In this document: positions 1-9,014 of the stretch, piece after piece
Layout: every line of letters starts with the position of its first letter
Numbering within the stretch: position 1 is the stretch's first letter
DNA from: Bacillus sp. EAC
Lineage (GTDB): Bacteria > Bacillota > Bacilli > Bacillales > Bacillaceae_G
Length of the DNA: 64,000 bases
Assembly: GCF_002156875.1 (NCBI RefSeq)
Contig: NZ_NCSY01000003.1
Span: 62,001-126,000 of the forward strand
Direction of reading: 5' to 3'
Notes under the pieces: model-generated
The model's input: the letters and a program-made list of their open reading frames with translations, nothing else
Told to the model about the DNA's origin: nothing
The model's database searches: none
Position numbers and translations under genes: made by a program

Positions 1-398
1 CATGCCGACACAATTAATCTTCTTGAATCAGGATTTGTCTTAATTTGTTCAATTACTTCAGAAATTTGATCAATTGTCGATCCATCACCTGCTTGCCATG
101 ATCTCCATTGATGGCCGTAAACTGGTCCTAATTCTCCATTTTCATCTGCCCACTCGTTCCAAATTCTAACACCATTATCTTGTAAGTAACGAATATTCGT
201 ATCACCTTTTAAAAACCATATTAATTCATGAATAATTGATTTTAGGTGAACTTTTTTTGTAGTTACTAATGGAAATCCTTCTTGGAGGTTAAAGCGCATT
301 TGATAACCAAACGTACTGATCGTTCCTGTACCTGTTCGATCTGTTTTAGTCATCCCATTATCCAATACGTATCTACATAACTCTAAATATTGCTTCAT
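1..398 (-). CDS. thyA: Thymidylate synthase, N-terminal part (3' end beyond window)
   Basis: This gene makes dTMP from dUMP using methylene-tetrahydrofolate in the cytosol. Reading from the ATG at 398, the window shows 132 residues that begin [15 protein letters not shown], continue through the DRTGTGT motif near residue 21 and the [13 protein letters not shown] segment, and stop after [10 protein letters not shown]. That last part is the arginine pair that binds the dUMP phosphate. The catalytic cysteine lies beyond the window. A GGAGGTCA-like ribosome binding site precedes the start. In Bacillus, dfrA usually follows thyA, so it may lie just outside. Family assignment is certain; thyA versus the B. 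subtilis name thyB is a naming choice. Confidence 0.95.
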   Translation of the reverse strand, partial: MKQYLELCRYVLDNGMTKTDRTGTGTISTFGYQMRFNLQEGFPLVTTKKVHLKSIIHELIWFLKGDTNIRYLQDNGVRIWNEWADENGELGPVYGHQWRSWQAGDGSTIDQISEVIEQIKTNPDSRRLIVSA

Positions 399-487
399 AT
401 TGACCTCCTAAATAAAATAACTCACTTTTGATTAAATCAAATAATATTTTATATGTATGGACAGAAAAATCACAAGATTCTTCTTTA

Positions 488-1261
488 CTATTTCTCAATA
501 TATCCAAAATGAAACTCAGCTGACTTTCGAATTAACTGCTTAAAGCCATATTTTTCAAATCGATCACTCTTAAAATGATCTTTTAAAACGACTCTTTTTC
601 TTGCTACTCTAATTGCTTCATTCATTGCTTCGAATGACAGATCACTAAATGATGCTAAATTTTTTAAGCCTGCTATACCATTCGAGCTCTCAATATTCCG
701 TTCAAACATTGGGTCAAAATAGACAATATCAAAAGAATTATCTTCTAATTTGTAAAGATATTCTTTGTAATCACTATTTTCAACTATTATTCTTTTTGTA
801 ATCTGTTCCCAGTCAATTATATTTTGCTTATTTGTATGCAAGCCATGCTCGGTGAGATAAGCTATTATGTTGTTTTTCTCTAGTCCGACAACTCGTCCAT
901 GTTCACCTACAACATAACTTGCTACTATACTATCCGATGCCATTCCAAGTGTACAATCAAGTAGTTCATCTCCACTTGTTAATAAACATGCTTCGCAAAA
1001 CGGATCATGATCTCCATTTTTGAGTCTTCGGATACGAAACACCGATGAGTTAGGATGAAAAAAATATGGGAGTGAATGTCCGTGTTCATACCATTCGATC
1101 CTTTGTTTACCTACTACAAGAATGGGTTCTTTCCACTTATTATATAGTTCGTCTAAACTATATTCATTTCTTTTTATTTCCTTACTGGCTAAATCGGATG
1201 CGATTTTTTTAGCTTTTTTTGTTAATTCGTCATTTGGTCTTAAGCATGTTGTAACAATCAT
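488..1261 (-). CDS. Class I SAM-dependent methyltransferase, YpiP/RsmJ-like
   Basis: This is a 257-residue Rossmann-fold methyltransferase. The SAM-binding motif is DCTLGMASDS near residues 102-111, and a catalytic-type motif IV reads VYFDPMF near residue 182. The DPMF form is typical of the RsmJ group, which methylates N2 of guanosine in 16S rRNA, and the length agrees. B. subtilis has the homologue ypiP next to thymidylate synthase, as here, so orthology to YpiP is likely. The rRNA target is inferred from the family and is not shown by the sequence. It is separated from the upstream brxA by a terminator and probably has its own promoter. Confidence 0.75.
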   Translation of the reverse strand: MIVTTCLRPNDELTKKAKKIASDLASKEIKRNEYSLDELYNKWKEPILVVGKQRIEWYEHGHSLPYFFHPNSSVFRIRRLKNGDHDPFCEACLLTSGDELLDCTLGMASDSIVASYVVGEHGRVVGLEKNNIIAYLTEHGLHTNKQNIIDWEQITKRIIVENSDYKEYLYKLEDNSFDIVYFDPMFERNIESSNGIAGLKNLASFSDLSFEAMNEAIRVARKRVVLKDHFKSDRFEKYGFKQLIRKSAEFHFGYIEK

Positions 1262-1283
1262 ATGTCTCCTTAAATTAAGAAAA

Positions 1284-1303
1284 AAAGAGGAGATTTCCTC
1301 TTT
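1284..1303 (-). terminator. brxA terminator
   Basis: An AAAGAGGA / TCCTCTTT hairpin with a 4-nt loop is followed on the minus strand by a T-run. It starts directly at the brxA stop codon. Confidence 0.7.
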
Positions 1304-1732
1304 TTACATTTGGTTAAATATCGACTGTATTCTAGCTTTAATATCCTCAGGAGTTGATCCCTCGATTTGTTCTCTTGGTATAAAACCAACAACTTCTTTC
1401 CCTTTAAAAACTGCCATTGAAGGTGAAGAAGGTGGGAACTCAGCTAAATACTCTCTTAATGTAGCTGTTGCTTCTTTATCTTGTCCTGCAAATACAGTCA
1501 TCGTGTGTACAGGTTTATTATCTGCCTCTACAATTGCTTGAACAGCAGATGGTCTAGCTAAACCAGCTGCACATCCACACACTGAGTTAATGACAAAAAA
1601 TGCTGTATCATTTAAATCATTCATAAATGAATCTACTTCTACTCCAGTTGTTAATTCCGTAAAACCATTTGAAGTTAATTCTTCTCTCATCGGTTTTACA
1701 ATACCTTTCATATACTCATCGTATGCATTCAT
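1304..1732 (-). CDS. brxA: Bacilliredoxin BrxA (YphP family)
   Basis: This is a 142-residue thioredoxin-like protein that removes bacillithiol from oxidised proteins (de-bacillithiolation). The active site is the characteristic CGC motif in SVCGCAAG, Cys52 and Cys54. The middle motif AVFAGQ-like (TMTVFAGQDKEAT) and the cis-Pro stretch PPSSPS are as in BrxA/BrxB. The start overlaps the stop of the upstream HEAT-repeat gene by 4 bases, so the two are probably translated together. This implies that the host makes bacillithiol, as most Bacillaceae do. Confidence 0.92.
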   Translation of the reverse strand: MNAYDEYMKGIVKPMREELTSNGFTELTTGVEVDSFMNDLNDTAFFVINSVCGCAAGLARPSAVQAIVEADNKPVHTMTVFAGQDKEATATLREYLAEFPPSSPSMAVFKGKEVVGFIPREQIEGSTPEDIKARIQSIFNQM

Positions 1733-2886
1733 TCGTTTAAATCCCCTTTATCATTTTCTATTTTCATTCGCTCAGTCATTTGTTTCCAAACAGAGCCTAA
1801 AGCTTCTTCCCCATTTTCAATTCGATGTAGTGCAAGTTGAATTTGTAACTTCACCTCAAATTCAGGGTCATCAAGAGCTTCCTTAAGTGCCGGTATAGCA
1901 CTTTCGTCACCAAGCTCAAATAAAAACATTGCAGCACGCCATCTAACTAATTTACTTGGGTCTTTTAGCGCATCAATCATTACTGGCATCGCATCTTCAT
2001 ATCCTAAATCAGAAATACAATCCCCAGCAATTCTCCTTACCCCAACAGCTTTATCTTTTAAAGCTTCATATAAATAAGGTAGTACTAATTTAGATTTTAA
2101 CATACCTAAATAGGCAGTTGCTAACCTTCTTATTGAAACATGCTCATCTTTTAAAGCTATTTTTAACAATGGTAAGTCTCCAATTGTTGGATCAATTTTC
2201 ACAAATCGAGCATACCTTTTTTTCCAATCAGTTTCTTCAAAAATATCTGCTGTAAACTGCTCATACTTTGGCGTTTCGTGTTTTTCACTCATTGACGAAT
2301 CGCTAGTAATGACTTGATTTACGATATTCTGAATATCATTTTCTGTATGAGTGGCTGTTAATTCATCAATAATCTCTTTTTCAATCGTACTCAATTCGCC
2401 ATAACGAATTCCAAAGTCTATCCATTGTCTTTCAAAAACAACATTTGAAGCTGCTGAAGTCAGTTTCATAATTGCTTCTTTATAATATGGAGGTAAAGCC
2501 GCTCTCTGCTCTTCTCCATTTACGATTAATTTTAATTGCATAGGAATATTATGATACATTTGAACAAATACTTGAACCTCACCGAAATGCTTATCAATAG
2601 TCGATTCTTCAATTTCTGATTCATTTACATCTTCCCCAAATACATTTCGTACTTGAAGTAGAATAGCTTGCCAATTCGCATTCGATTTTCGATCAATGGC
2701 TAAGAAATCAGATACATGATATACACTCTTAATTCCTTCTATTGCTAAAATTTCTTTAATTTTCAAAGGAGCTTTATCAATATTATCAATTGAATAATGA
2801 TTTCTACTTCCAGTTGGAAGCTCCTCATCTAATAAAACCTTCATTGTATTCGGACTTGGTGTTGGTTCGATTGATTTTATTTTCAT
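1729..2886 (-). CDS. CvfC/YpgR-like virulence factor homologue with HEAT repeats
   Basis: This is a 385-residue cytosolic protein. The N-terminal 90 residues (KIKSIEPTPSPNTMKVLLDE onward) resemble the NifU-C/Scaffold-type domain seen in YpgR and in staphylococcal conserved virulence factor C. Residues about 225-370 form PBS-lyase-type HEAT repeats, with recurrent blocks such as PLLKIALKDEHVSIRRLA, PYLYEALKDKAVGVRRIA and PVMIDALKDPSKLVRWRA. It overlaps brxA by 4 bases. The molecular role is unknown; the HEAT part suggests protein binding. In B. subtilis, ypgR lies beside ypgQ; here the ypgQ homologue is about 2.5 kb away. Confidence 0.8.
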   Translation of the reverse strand: MKIKSIEPTPSPNTMKVLLDEELPTGSRNHYSIDNIDKAPLKIKEILAIEGIKSVYHVSDFLAIDRKSNANWQAILLQVRNVFGEDVNESEIEESTIDKHFGEVQVFVQMYHNIPMQLKLIVNGEEQRAALPPYYKEAIMKLTSAASNVVFERQWIDFGIRYGELSTIEKEIIDELTATHTENDIQNIVNQVITSDSSMSEKHETPKYEQFTADIFEETDWKKRYARFVKIDPTIGDLPLLKIALKDEHVSIRRLATAYLGMLKSKLVLPYLYEALKDKAVGVRRIAGDCISDLGYEDAMPVMIDALKDPSKLVRWRAAMFLFELGDESAIPALKEALDDPEFEVKLQIQLALHRIENGEEALGSVWKQMTERMKIENDKGDLNE

Positions 2887-2941
2887 CGCTATCTCCTCTT
2901 CTTGTCATTAATGTTATTTTATCAAAAAGAGGAACATCTCA

Positions 2942-3331
2942 CTATTGTAACGCCTTCACAAATTGTTCAAACTCTGAAGGCTTTGATTTGTTTACATTTT
3001 GAGTTGTCTCTTCAGATCGAGTAGTGAAAAGATGAAATCGCTCTGCTACGATCTCAGTTACATAAATTTGCTTCTCTTGGTCATTCATATAACTCGAAGT
3101 CTTTACTATTCCTTCAATTGAAATTTCCATTCCTTTTTTCGCTCTTGAAACTGCATATTCTGCCTTATTACTCCATAATCGTATTGATACATAATTAGTT
3201 ACTGTTTTCTTTAGATGTTCAGAATACACGTTTGTTGCGATATTAATAAAAGTAGTTTTCTTTCCATTTGAAGTAGTTTGTAAAATTGGATCCTTTGTTA
3301 ATCTTCCTACAAGAACGACATTATTAACCAT
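2942..3331 (-). CDS. Single-stranded DNA-binding protein paralogue (SsbB/YwpH-like)
   Basis: This is an OB-fold ssDNA-binding protein of 129 residues, read from MVNNVVLVGRLTKDP. The start at 3331 is chosen because GAGGAG lies 9 bases upstream; the ATG at 3340 would have no spacing. The OB core (NVVLVGRLTKDP, FINIATNVYSEH, YVSIRLWSNKAE, GMEISIEG) is intact. The protein ends at FEQFVKALQ and lacks the acidic DDDIPF tip that the replicative SSB uses to recruit partners. Tail-less paralogues such as B. subtilis SsbB act mainly in competence, so an accessory role is likelier than replication. The replicative ssb should sit elsewhere with rpsF and rpsR. Confidence 0.85.
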   Translation of the reverse strand: MVNNVVLVGRLTKDPILQTTSNGKKTTFINIATNVYSEHLKKTVTNYVSIRLWSNKAEYAVSRAKKGMEISIEGIVKTSSYMNDQEKQIYVTEIVAERFHLFTTRSEETTQNVNKSKPSEFEQFVKALQ

Positions 3332-3497
3332 TATGACCATCTCCTCTGTTTTTTTACTACAATACACTGAATAGATATTTGAGTAAAAAATGAAAAAAAG
3401 TATTTTAATTGAAATTAATTCTTTAAAATACCATTTTCAAATACAAAGAATTAAGTAATAAAGGTTTAATAAACATTGAAAAATAAATTTATAAGTT

Positions 3498-5387
3498 TTA
3501 TTTTAAGCTTTCTACTAAATCACTTAATATTGACCAACGTTCCATCTTTGATTCTAATAAAGCTTCATTTTCTTCGATCTCTTTAGATAATTTAAACGCT
3601 TCTTCAAAATTTGATCCTACTGCTAATAATTTTTCATTTAGTTGTTCAATCGTATTTTCAATCTTCTCGATATCAGATTCTATGCTTTCCCATTCCTTTT
3701 GCTCCTGATATGATAATCGTTTTTTCTTTTGGTCTTTTTGCTGTACAGGTTTTTCGGCTACCGTTTTCTCTACTATCATTTCCTTTTTTTCAATAGATTT
3801 ACGTTCTAAATAATCTGTATAACTTTCTAAAGTAGAAGAAATCTTCCCTTCACCTTCAAAGATTAATAACTTATTTGTTACTTTATCTAAGAAATAACGG
3901 TCATGGGATACAGTTACTACTACACCACTAAAATTTTCGATATAGTCTTCTAAAACTGTTAACGTATCGATATCTAAATCATTTGTTGGTTCATCTAGTA
4001 ATAAAACATTTGGAGCAGTCATTAATAACCTTAATAAATATAGTCTTCTTCTCTCACCGCCAGAAAGTTTTCCTACTTGAACGCCATGTGAATGTGTTGG
4101 AAACAAAAATGTCTCAAGCATTTGAGAAGCTGATATTGTTTTTCCATCAGGCGTATGGATTACCTCTGCTTCTTCTTTAATATAATCAATCATTCTCATA
4201 GTTGGATTGATATTTTCTTGTATTTGAGTGTAGTAAGCCACTTTAACAGTTTGACCTATGTCAATCTGTCCATTATCCACTACTTCTTCACCTACGAGCA
4301 TTTTTAGTAAAGTGGTTTTACCAGCCCCATTTTCACCGATGATACCAATTCGATCATTTTGTAGTAGGAGCATATTAAAATTATCTAATAGATTTTTATC
4401 ATTAAATGATTTACTTACGTTGATAAATTCAACTACCTTCTTACCTAAACGCGTTTGTTGGAAATTCATTTCTAATTCACTTTGTTCCTGATTTCCAATT
4501 TTAGTAGACAAATCCTCAAATCGCTGAATTCTTGCTTTTTGTTTGGTAGTTCGAGCTTTTGCACCTCTTCGCATCCAGGCTAGTTCTCTTCTAAATAAAT
4601 TATTTCTTTTTTCATTTGTTGCAGCATCTTGTTCTTCCCTTGCTGCTCTTTGTTCAATATAATATTGATAATTTCCTTCGTAGCGATAAATATTCCCATT
4701 TGAAAGTTCCAACAAAGCAGTTGTTACTTCATCTAAGAAATAGCGATCATGTGTAACGAATAAAACAGCATTTTGTAATCTCTTTATGTATTCTTGTAAA
4801 AATACGATACACTCGTAGTCTAAATGGTTGGTTGGCTCATCTAAAATTAGTAAATCACTTGGATGAATTAATGCTTTAGCTAAAGCAACTCTCTTTTTCT
4901 GTCCACCTGATAGAAGCGTAACATCTAAATTCAAGTCATTTAATCCTAACTTTGATAGAATTGTTTTTGCATTTGCTTCTAAATCCCAAGCATTTTTTGT
5001 ATCCATTTCGGATTGCAGCTTCATTAATTCATTTTGTAATGCTTGATTTGAAGGATCTTTTTGTAATGACTGAAGTGTTTTTTCATAAGTCTTTACTAGC
5101 TCCATCACCTTGTCTTCGCTTTCAAAAACTGCTTCAAGTATCGTTTGATTTTTTATAAAATCTTCATGTTGTGGAAGATAGCTTATAATATAATCTTTTG
5201 GAGTAATAATTTTACCTTCATCAGCCGATTCTGCACCTGAAATAATTTTTAATAAACTTGACTTACCTGTCCCGTTAATTCCTAATAATCCGATTTTTTG
5301 CCCTTCACTTACGGTAAATGAAATTTCGTTAAATAATGTTTTTTCTCCATAAGTTTTCATTAAACTTTCTACACTTAAGATCTTCAT
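3498..5387 (-). CDS. ABC-F family ATPase, YfmR/Uup type
   Basis: This is a soluble protein of 629 residues with two ATP-binding cassettes and no membrane segments, so it is not a transporter. Walker A motifs are GINGTGKSS (near 38) and GENGAGKTT (near 355); signatures are LSGGQKKR and LSGGERRR; both Walker B motifs read LLLDEPTN or LILDEPTN. The C-terminal roughly 75 residues are a charged coiled coil, as in Uup. Length and N-terminus (MKILSVESLMKTYGEKTLF) match B. subtilis YfmR, which helps clear stalled ribosomes alongside EF-P. The ATG at 5387 overlaps the HD gene stop (ATGA), indicating translational coupling; a GTG five codons earlier is less likely. Confidence 0.88.
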   Translation of the reverse strand: MKILSVESLMKTYGEKTLFNEISFTVSEGQKIGLLGINGTGKSSLLKIISGAESADEGKIITPKDYIISYLPQHEDFIKNQTILEAVFESEDKVMELVKTYEKTLQSLQKDPSNQALQNELMKLQSEMDTKNAWDLEANAKTILSKLGLNDLNLDVTLLSGGQKKRVALAKALIHPSDLLILDEPTNHLDYECIVFLQEYIKRLQNAVLFVTHDRYFLDEVTTALLELSNGNIYRYEGNYQYYIEQRAAREEQDAATNEKRNNLFRRELAWMRRGAKARTTKQKARIQRFEDLSTKIGNQEQSELEMNFQQTRLGKKVVEFINVSKSFNDKNLLDNFNMLLLQNDRIGIIGENGAGKTTLLKMLVGEEVVDNGQIDIGQTVKVAYYTQIQENINPTMRMIDYIKEEAEVIHTPDGKTISASQMLETFLFPTHSHGVQVGKLSGGERRRLYLLRLLMTAPNVLLLDEPTNDLDIDTLTVLEDYIENFSGVVVTVSHDRYFLDKVTNKLLIFEGEGKISSTLESYTDYLERKSIEKKEMIVEKTVAEKPVQQKDQKKKRLSYQEQKEWESIESDIEKIENTIEQLNEKLLAVGSNFEEAFKLSKEIEENEALLESKMERWSILSDLVESLK

Positions 5388-6031
5388 TCTGTAAAATTCC
5401 ACTCTTTCATAAATTGGTTTATGAATCCCTCTACATACTCATGTCTTTCTTCTGCCATTGCTAAAGCTGTTCTTGTATTCATTAAATCTTTTAATTTTAA
5501 TATTTTTTCATAAAAGTGATGTAGTGATGAACTCTGATCACTTCTATATTCCTCCATTGTCATGTTTTCTCTGATTTGAAAATTAGGATTAAACATACTT
5601 CTATCTTTTTTGCCACCGTATGCAAATGTCCTTGCTACCCCGATTGCACCGATGGCATCTAATCGATCTGCATCTTGTACGATCTTTCCTTCTAATGAAG
5701 TTGGAATAATGCCATTTCCACCTTTAAATGAGATGTTTTCTACTATATAGATTATTTCTTCTACTTGATTTTTATCTTCAAATAGATTCATTAATAATTC
5801 TACTAATTGTCTTTTTTGTTCTGATAGATCGGTATGTAATTTATCATCAATAACATCGTGTACTAATGCTGCACACTCTACTATAAATTCATTTGCGTTC
5901 TCTTTTCGAGCAATATGTACGGCTAAATTTCTAACCCGATTTATATGAAACCAGTCATGGCCACTGCTATCTCCACTATGAAGATCTTGAACATATTTTT
6001 CGATTTGTATAATGATTTGTTTGTGATTCAT
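5384..6031 (-). CDS. HD-domain phosphohydrolase, YpgQ-like
   Basis: This 215-residue protein has the HD metal-binding set: GHDWFHINRVRNLAV (near 24-38), the ALVHDVIDD doublet (near 70), and a later DADRLDAIGAIG block (near 118) typical of the YpgQ/YedJ group. B. subtilis YpgQ has been reported to hydrolyse (d)NTPs to nucleosides or release pyrophosphate; that activity is only inferred here. It is followed with a 4-base ATGA overlap by the ABC-F gene. A good GGAGGGAC ribosome binding site precedes the ATG. Confidence 0.82.
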   Translation of the reverse strand: MNHKQIIIQIEKYVQDLHSGDSSGHDWFHINRVRNLAVHIARKENANEFIVECAALVHDVIDDKLHTDLSEQKRQLVELLMNLFEDKNQVEEIIYIVENISFKGGNGIIPTSLEGKIVQDADRLDAIGAIGVARTFAYGGKKDRSMFNPNFQIRENMTMEEYRSDQSSSLHHFYEKILKLKDLMNTRTALAMAEERHEYVEGFINQFMKEWNFTE

Positions 6032-6137
6032 TCAAAGTCCCTCCAAGAAATAGACTAGTGATATTATACCATTTTTCTTTTAGCTAAATCATTGATTAGA
6101 AGATATCGTGGTAACTAATTTTATTCTATATAAAAAT

Positions 6138-6164
6138 AACCTTCACAAAATAAATGTGAAGGTT
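6138..6164 (-). terminator. Terminator after glutathione peroxidase gene
   Basis: AACCTTCACA pairs with TGTGAAGGTT, with A/T-rich flanks on both sides. It lies 11 bases beyond the stop of the peroxidase gene. Confidence 0.65.
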
Positions 6165-6174
6165 TAATTTTTTC

Positions 6175-6657
6175 TTATGCTTTTAACAATTTCTCAATTG
6201 TTGATCTCATTTCTTGAGGGTTCGTTTGAGGTGCAAAGCGCTCAATTACATTACCTTTTTTATCAATTATGAATTTAGTAAAATTCCATTTTATTGATTT
6301 TAATCCCATTATTCCTGGCGCTTTTTCACGTAAGTACTTATATAACGGATCTGCGTTTTCTCCATTTACATCGATTTTTCCAAAGATAGGGAAAGTTACA
6401 CCAAAGTTTAATTCACAAAAACTTTGAATTTCCTCATTTGAACCTGGTTCTTGGTTCATAAATTGGTTGCAAGGGAAACCAAGAACGACTAAACCTTGTT
6501 CTTTAAATTCTTCATATATAGCCTGTAAATCCTTATATTGAGGTGTATAACCACATGCACTTGCTGTGTTTACGACAACAATAACTTTATCTTTAAAATT
6601 TGAAAGAGGTATCTCTTCACCTTTACTACCTTTTACTTGAAAATCATAAATACTCAC
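6175..6657 (-). CDS. bsaA: Glutathione peroxidase-like thiol peroxidase (BsaA)
   Basis: This 160-residue protein has a thioredoxin-fold peroxidase signature: NTASACGYTPQY with the peroxidatic Cys at residue 35, GFPCNQF with a second Cys, and WNFTKF. Cys replaces selenocysteine, and bacterial members usually take electrons from thioredoxin rather than glutathione. The start is GTG at 6657, placed 8 bases after GGAGG. The gene stands alone between a terminator and the divergent MBL-fold gene. The name follows B. subtilis BsaA, to which the sequence is clearly close. Confidence 0.9.
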   Translation of the reverse strand: MSIYDFQVKGSKGEEIPLSNFKDKVIVVVNTASACGYTPQYKDLQAIYEEFKEQGLVVLGFPCNQFMNQEPGSNEEIQSFCELNFGVTFPIFGKIDVNGENADPLYKYLREKAPGIMGLKSIKWNFTKFIIDKKGNVIERFAPQTNPQEMRSTIEKLLKA

Positions 6658-6825
6658 AATCTATTCCTCCTCCATACCATTTACCTTTATAGTAATTATT
6701 TTCCATCAAAATGTCTATTTCTAAGAACGATTAATGAAAAAAAACTTCAAACATGATTTAAATTAATCTATAGTTAATGTACATACTAATTTTCTACACC
6801 ATTTAAATAATAAAATGGAGGTAAA

Positions 6826-7773
6826 ATGATGGAAAATATCGGTTTCGGTACATATTTAATTGATTTATATGATTTATCGATGGAAAAACGAACTGGAAGT
6901 TATGTCATACTTGCAAATGATTTAACAATTATTGAAACAAGTGCAAGTCCTTCCCACGACTATTTGTTAAAAGGACTAAGCGAATTAAACATTCCTTTAG
7001 AGAGCATTAAAAATATTATCGTAACTCATATTCATTTAGACCACTCTGGTGGTGCCGGATTATTAATGGAGAAATGTCCTAATGCAACTCTATTCGTCCA
7101 TCCTAAAGGTGCACCTCATTTGTCTAATCCAGCAAAGTTAATCGCGAGTGCAAAACAAGTTTATGGTGAGGATTTTGATCGATTATTTGATCCTATATTA
7201 CCTGTTAACGCTAATCGAATTCATGAAGTGTTTGACGGCGAGGAGCTACTTATTGGCGAAAATCATAAGCTGACCTTCTTATTTACACCTGGGCATGCTA
7301 ATCATCATATTTCAATATTTGACTCAAATAGCAAATACATCTATACAGGTGATACATTAGGAATTTACTATCCTCAATTGAAAAAAGAAATTGGAACGTA
7401 TATTTTACCATCAACATCACCAAATCAATTCTCTAAACAATTAACTTTAAATTCACTAGAAAAAATTAAAGAATTTAATCCTGACGCAATTTGCTTTGGA
7501 CATTATGGTTTAACGGATCAAACTCAGGTAGTATATAATTCTTTAACTTCAAAATTGGATCTATTTATTGAAATCGCAAATAAAGTAATAAATGAGTATG
7601 CTCAATTATCATTCAATGAGAAGAGTAAAAAACTTAGTGAAATTTTATTCCAAGAAATCAAACAAGACCTTCTCGAAAAAAACATTCAAGAAAATCATTC
7701 TGTTTTTCAATTAATCACTTTAGATATCGAAGTGTCATCAATGGGTTTAATCCTAGCACTTGATAAAAAATAA
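6826..7773 (+). CDS. MBL-fold metallo-hydrolase
   Basis: This 315-residue metallo-beta-lactamase-fold enzyme has the dinuclear metal motif THIHLDHSGG (His68, His70, Asp72, His73), a later GHANHH (third His region), a TGDT aspartate block near 182 and GHYG near 226. The substrate cannot be read from sequence. The C-terminal roughly 75 residues are helical and end with SSMGLILALD, a helix like those of glyoxalase II or flavoprotein-type relatives. ATG at 6826 and 6829 are both possible; the second is better spaced from GGAGG. It is one of few plus-strand genes in this part. Confidence 0.8.
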   Translation: MMENIGFGTYLIDLYDLSMEKRTGSYVILANDLTIIETSASPSHDYLLKGLSELNIPLESIKNIIVTHIHLDHSGGAGLLMEKCPNATLFVHPKGAPHLSNPAKLIASAKQVYGEDFDRLFDPILPVNANRIHEVFDGEELLIGENHKLTFLFTPGHANHHISIFDSNSKYIYTGDTLGIYYPQLKKEIGTYILPSTSPNQFSKQLTLNSLEKIKEFNPDAICFGHYGLTDQTQVVYNSLTSKLDLFIEIANKVINEYAQLSFNEKSKKLSEILFQEIKQDLLEKNIQENHSVFQLITLDIEVSSMGLILALDKK

Positions 7774-7800
7774 AAACTTCAGCACAATGCTGAAGTTTTT
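7772..7800. terminator. Bidirectional terminator between convergent MBL and helicase genes
   Basis: A 13-bp perfect stem, AAAAACTTCAGCA / TGCTGAAGTTTTT, has a 3-nt loop and T-runs on both strands. It sits between the MBL stop and the helicase stop. Confidence 0.85.
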
Positions 7801-7802
7801 TC

Positions 7803-9014
7803 TTATTTTTGTTTAGGCTTTGAAAACTTTTTCGTTTTACCTTGAGTTGGATTAACACTATTTCTTTTTTCATTTGTTTCTTTTACTGGTTTTTCTTTCA
7901 CTACATTCTTTTGAATTTCACCGTGTGATACCGTTAGTTGTTCAAAAAATAACTTTTGAGTACCTCTAAGTGTGAATAAATGTTTTTGTTCACGAGGCGT
8001 CACTAAGTTAATTACCGTACCTTGATTCCCCATTCTTCCAACACGTCCACTTCGATGAGTGTACTGTTCTACTTTCTCAGGTACGTCAAGCGTAACTACA
8101 TAAGGCAAATCTTGTAAATCAATTCCTCTTGCTGCTACGTCTGTTGAAAATAAGAGTTTTATTTTACCAGATTGTAATTCCTTTAGCACTTTGCTTCGTT
8201 CCATTTTACCAAGTTTCGAATGTAATACCGCTGTACGTATTCCTCTGAAATTTAACTTAGAAGCAAATCCTTCTAATTTAAAAGGTTCATTACTAAATAC
8301 AATTGCTTTCATATGATCAATCGAACCGATTCGTCTTAGTAATTCTAATTTATCACGTTCATCACATGGGATGAAGCCATGAATGATATTACCTTCTAAG
8401 CTTTGATTGATTGTAATTTCCTTTAAATTACTACTTTGATCTTTTGCAAATTGCATTGCTTGAGGAGTAATCGTCGCTGAGAAAAATAATAACTGACGAT
8501 CTTTCATTGTCGTCTTTACAATTTGAGGTAAATCTTTTTGATCATCTGTCTTAATTAATTCATCTACTTCGTCGAATACCATTTTCTTTACGCCATGCAT
8601 TTTAAGTTTTTTAAGCTTAATTAGCTGTGAAATTCGACCTGGTGATCCTACAATTATTTTCGGCTTTTGTTTCAATTTTTCGATTTGACGCTTAACATCA
8701 GCTCCACCAACAATTGATGCTACTTTTATATTTGTATTTTGAGTATAGTCTTGAACGACTTGGAAAATTTGCATAACAAGTTCTCTTGTCGGTGCCATAA
8801 TGATTACTTGTGGACTTTCCTCTTTTTCATCAATTAATTGAATTAAAGGCAATACGTATGCAAGAGTTTTTCCAGTACCAGTAGGTGACTGTACTACTAC
8901 ATCGTATCCCTCAAAAATTGCAGGAATCGTTTGCTCTTGGACTTCTGTCCATTTCGAAATATTATTTTCTTTTATTTTTAATACTGTTTGTTCTGATAAT
9001 TGAAATAGTTCCAT
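7803..9014 (-). CDS. DEAD-box RNA helicase (YfmL-like)
   Basis: This 403-residue RNA helicase has both RecA domains: Q-motif region, motif I SPTGTGKT, Ia PTRELV, II DEVD (instead of DEAD), III SAT, V STDVAARGID and VI HRSGRVGR. A basic, low-complexity tail of about 50 residues (KPVKETNEKR...KPKQK) probably binds RNA. The size and short tail fit the YfmL type linked to ribosome assembly or cold growth in B. subtilis, rather than CshA. Its ATG at 9014 immediately follows the stop of the upstream unknown gene, so the two are an operon. Confidence 0.85.
   Translation of the reverse strand: MELFQLSEQTVLKIKENNISKWTEVQEQTIPAIFEGYDVVVQSPTGTGKTLAYVLPLIQLIDEKEESPQVIIMAPTRELVMQIFQVVQDYTQNTNIKVASIVGGADVKRQIEKLKQKPKIIVGSPGRISQLIKLKKLKMHGVKKMVFDEVDELIKTDDQKDLPQIVKTTMKDRQLLFFSATITPQAMQFAKDQSSNLKEITINQSLEGNIIHGFIPCDERDKLELLRRIGSIDHMKAIVFSNEPFKLEGFASKLNFRGIRTAVLHSKLGKMERSKVLKELQSGKIKLLFSTDVAARGIDLQDLPYVVTLDVPEKVEQYTHRSGRVGRMGNQGTVINLVTPREQKHLFTLRGTQKLFFEQLTVSHGEIQKNVVKEKPVKETNEKRNSVNPTQGKTKKFSKPKQK

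Noticed and set aside
1122-1541. Open frame of 139 codons on the plus strand
   Set aside because: It lies opposite the methyltransferase and brxA genes, has no ribosome binding site and resembles no family; it is a shadow frame.
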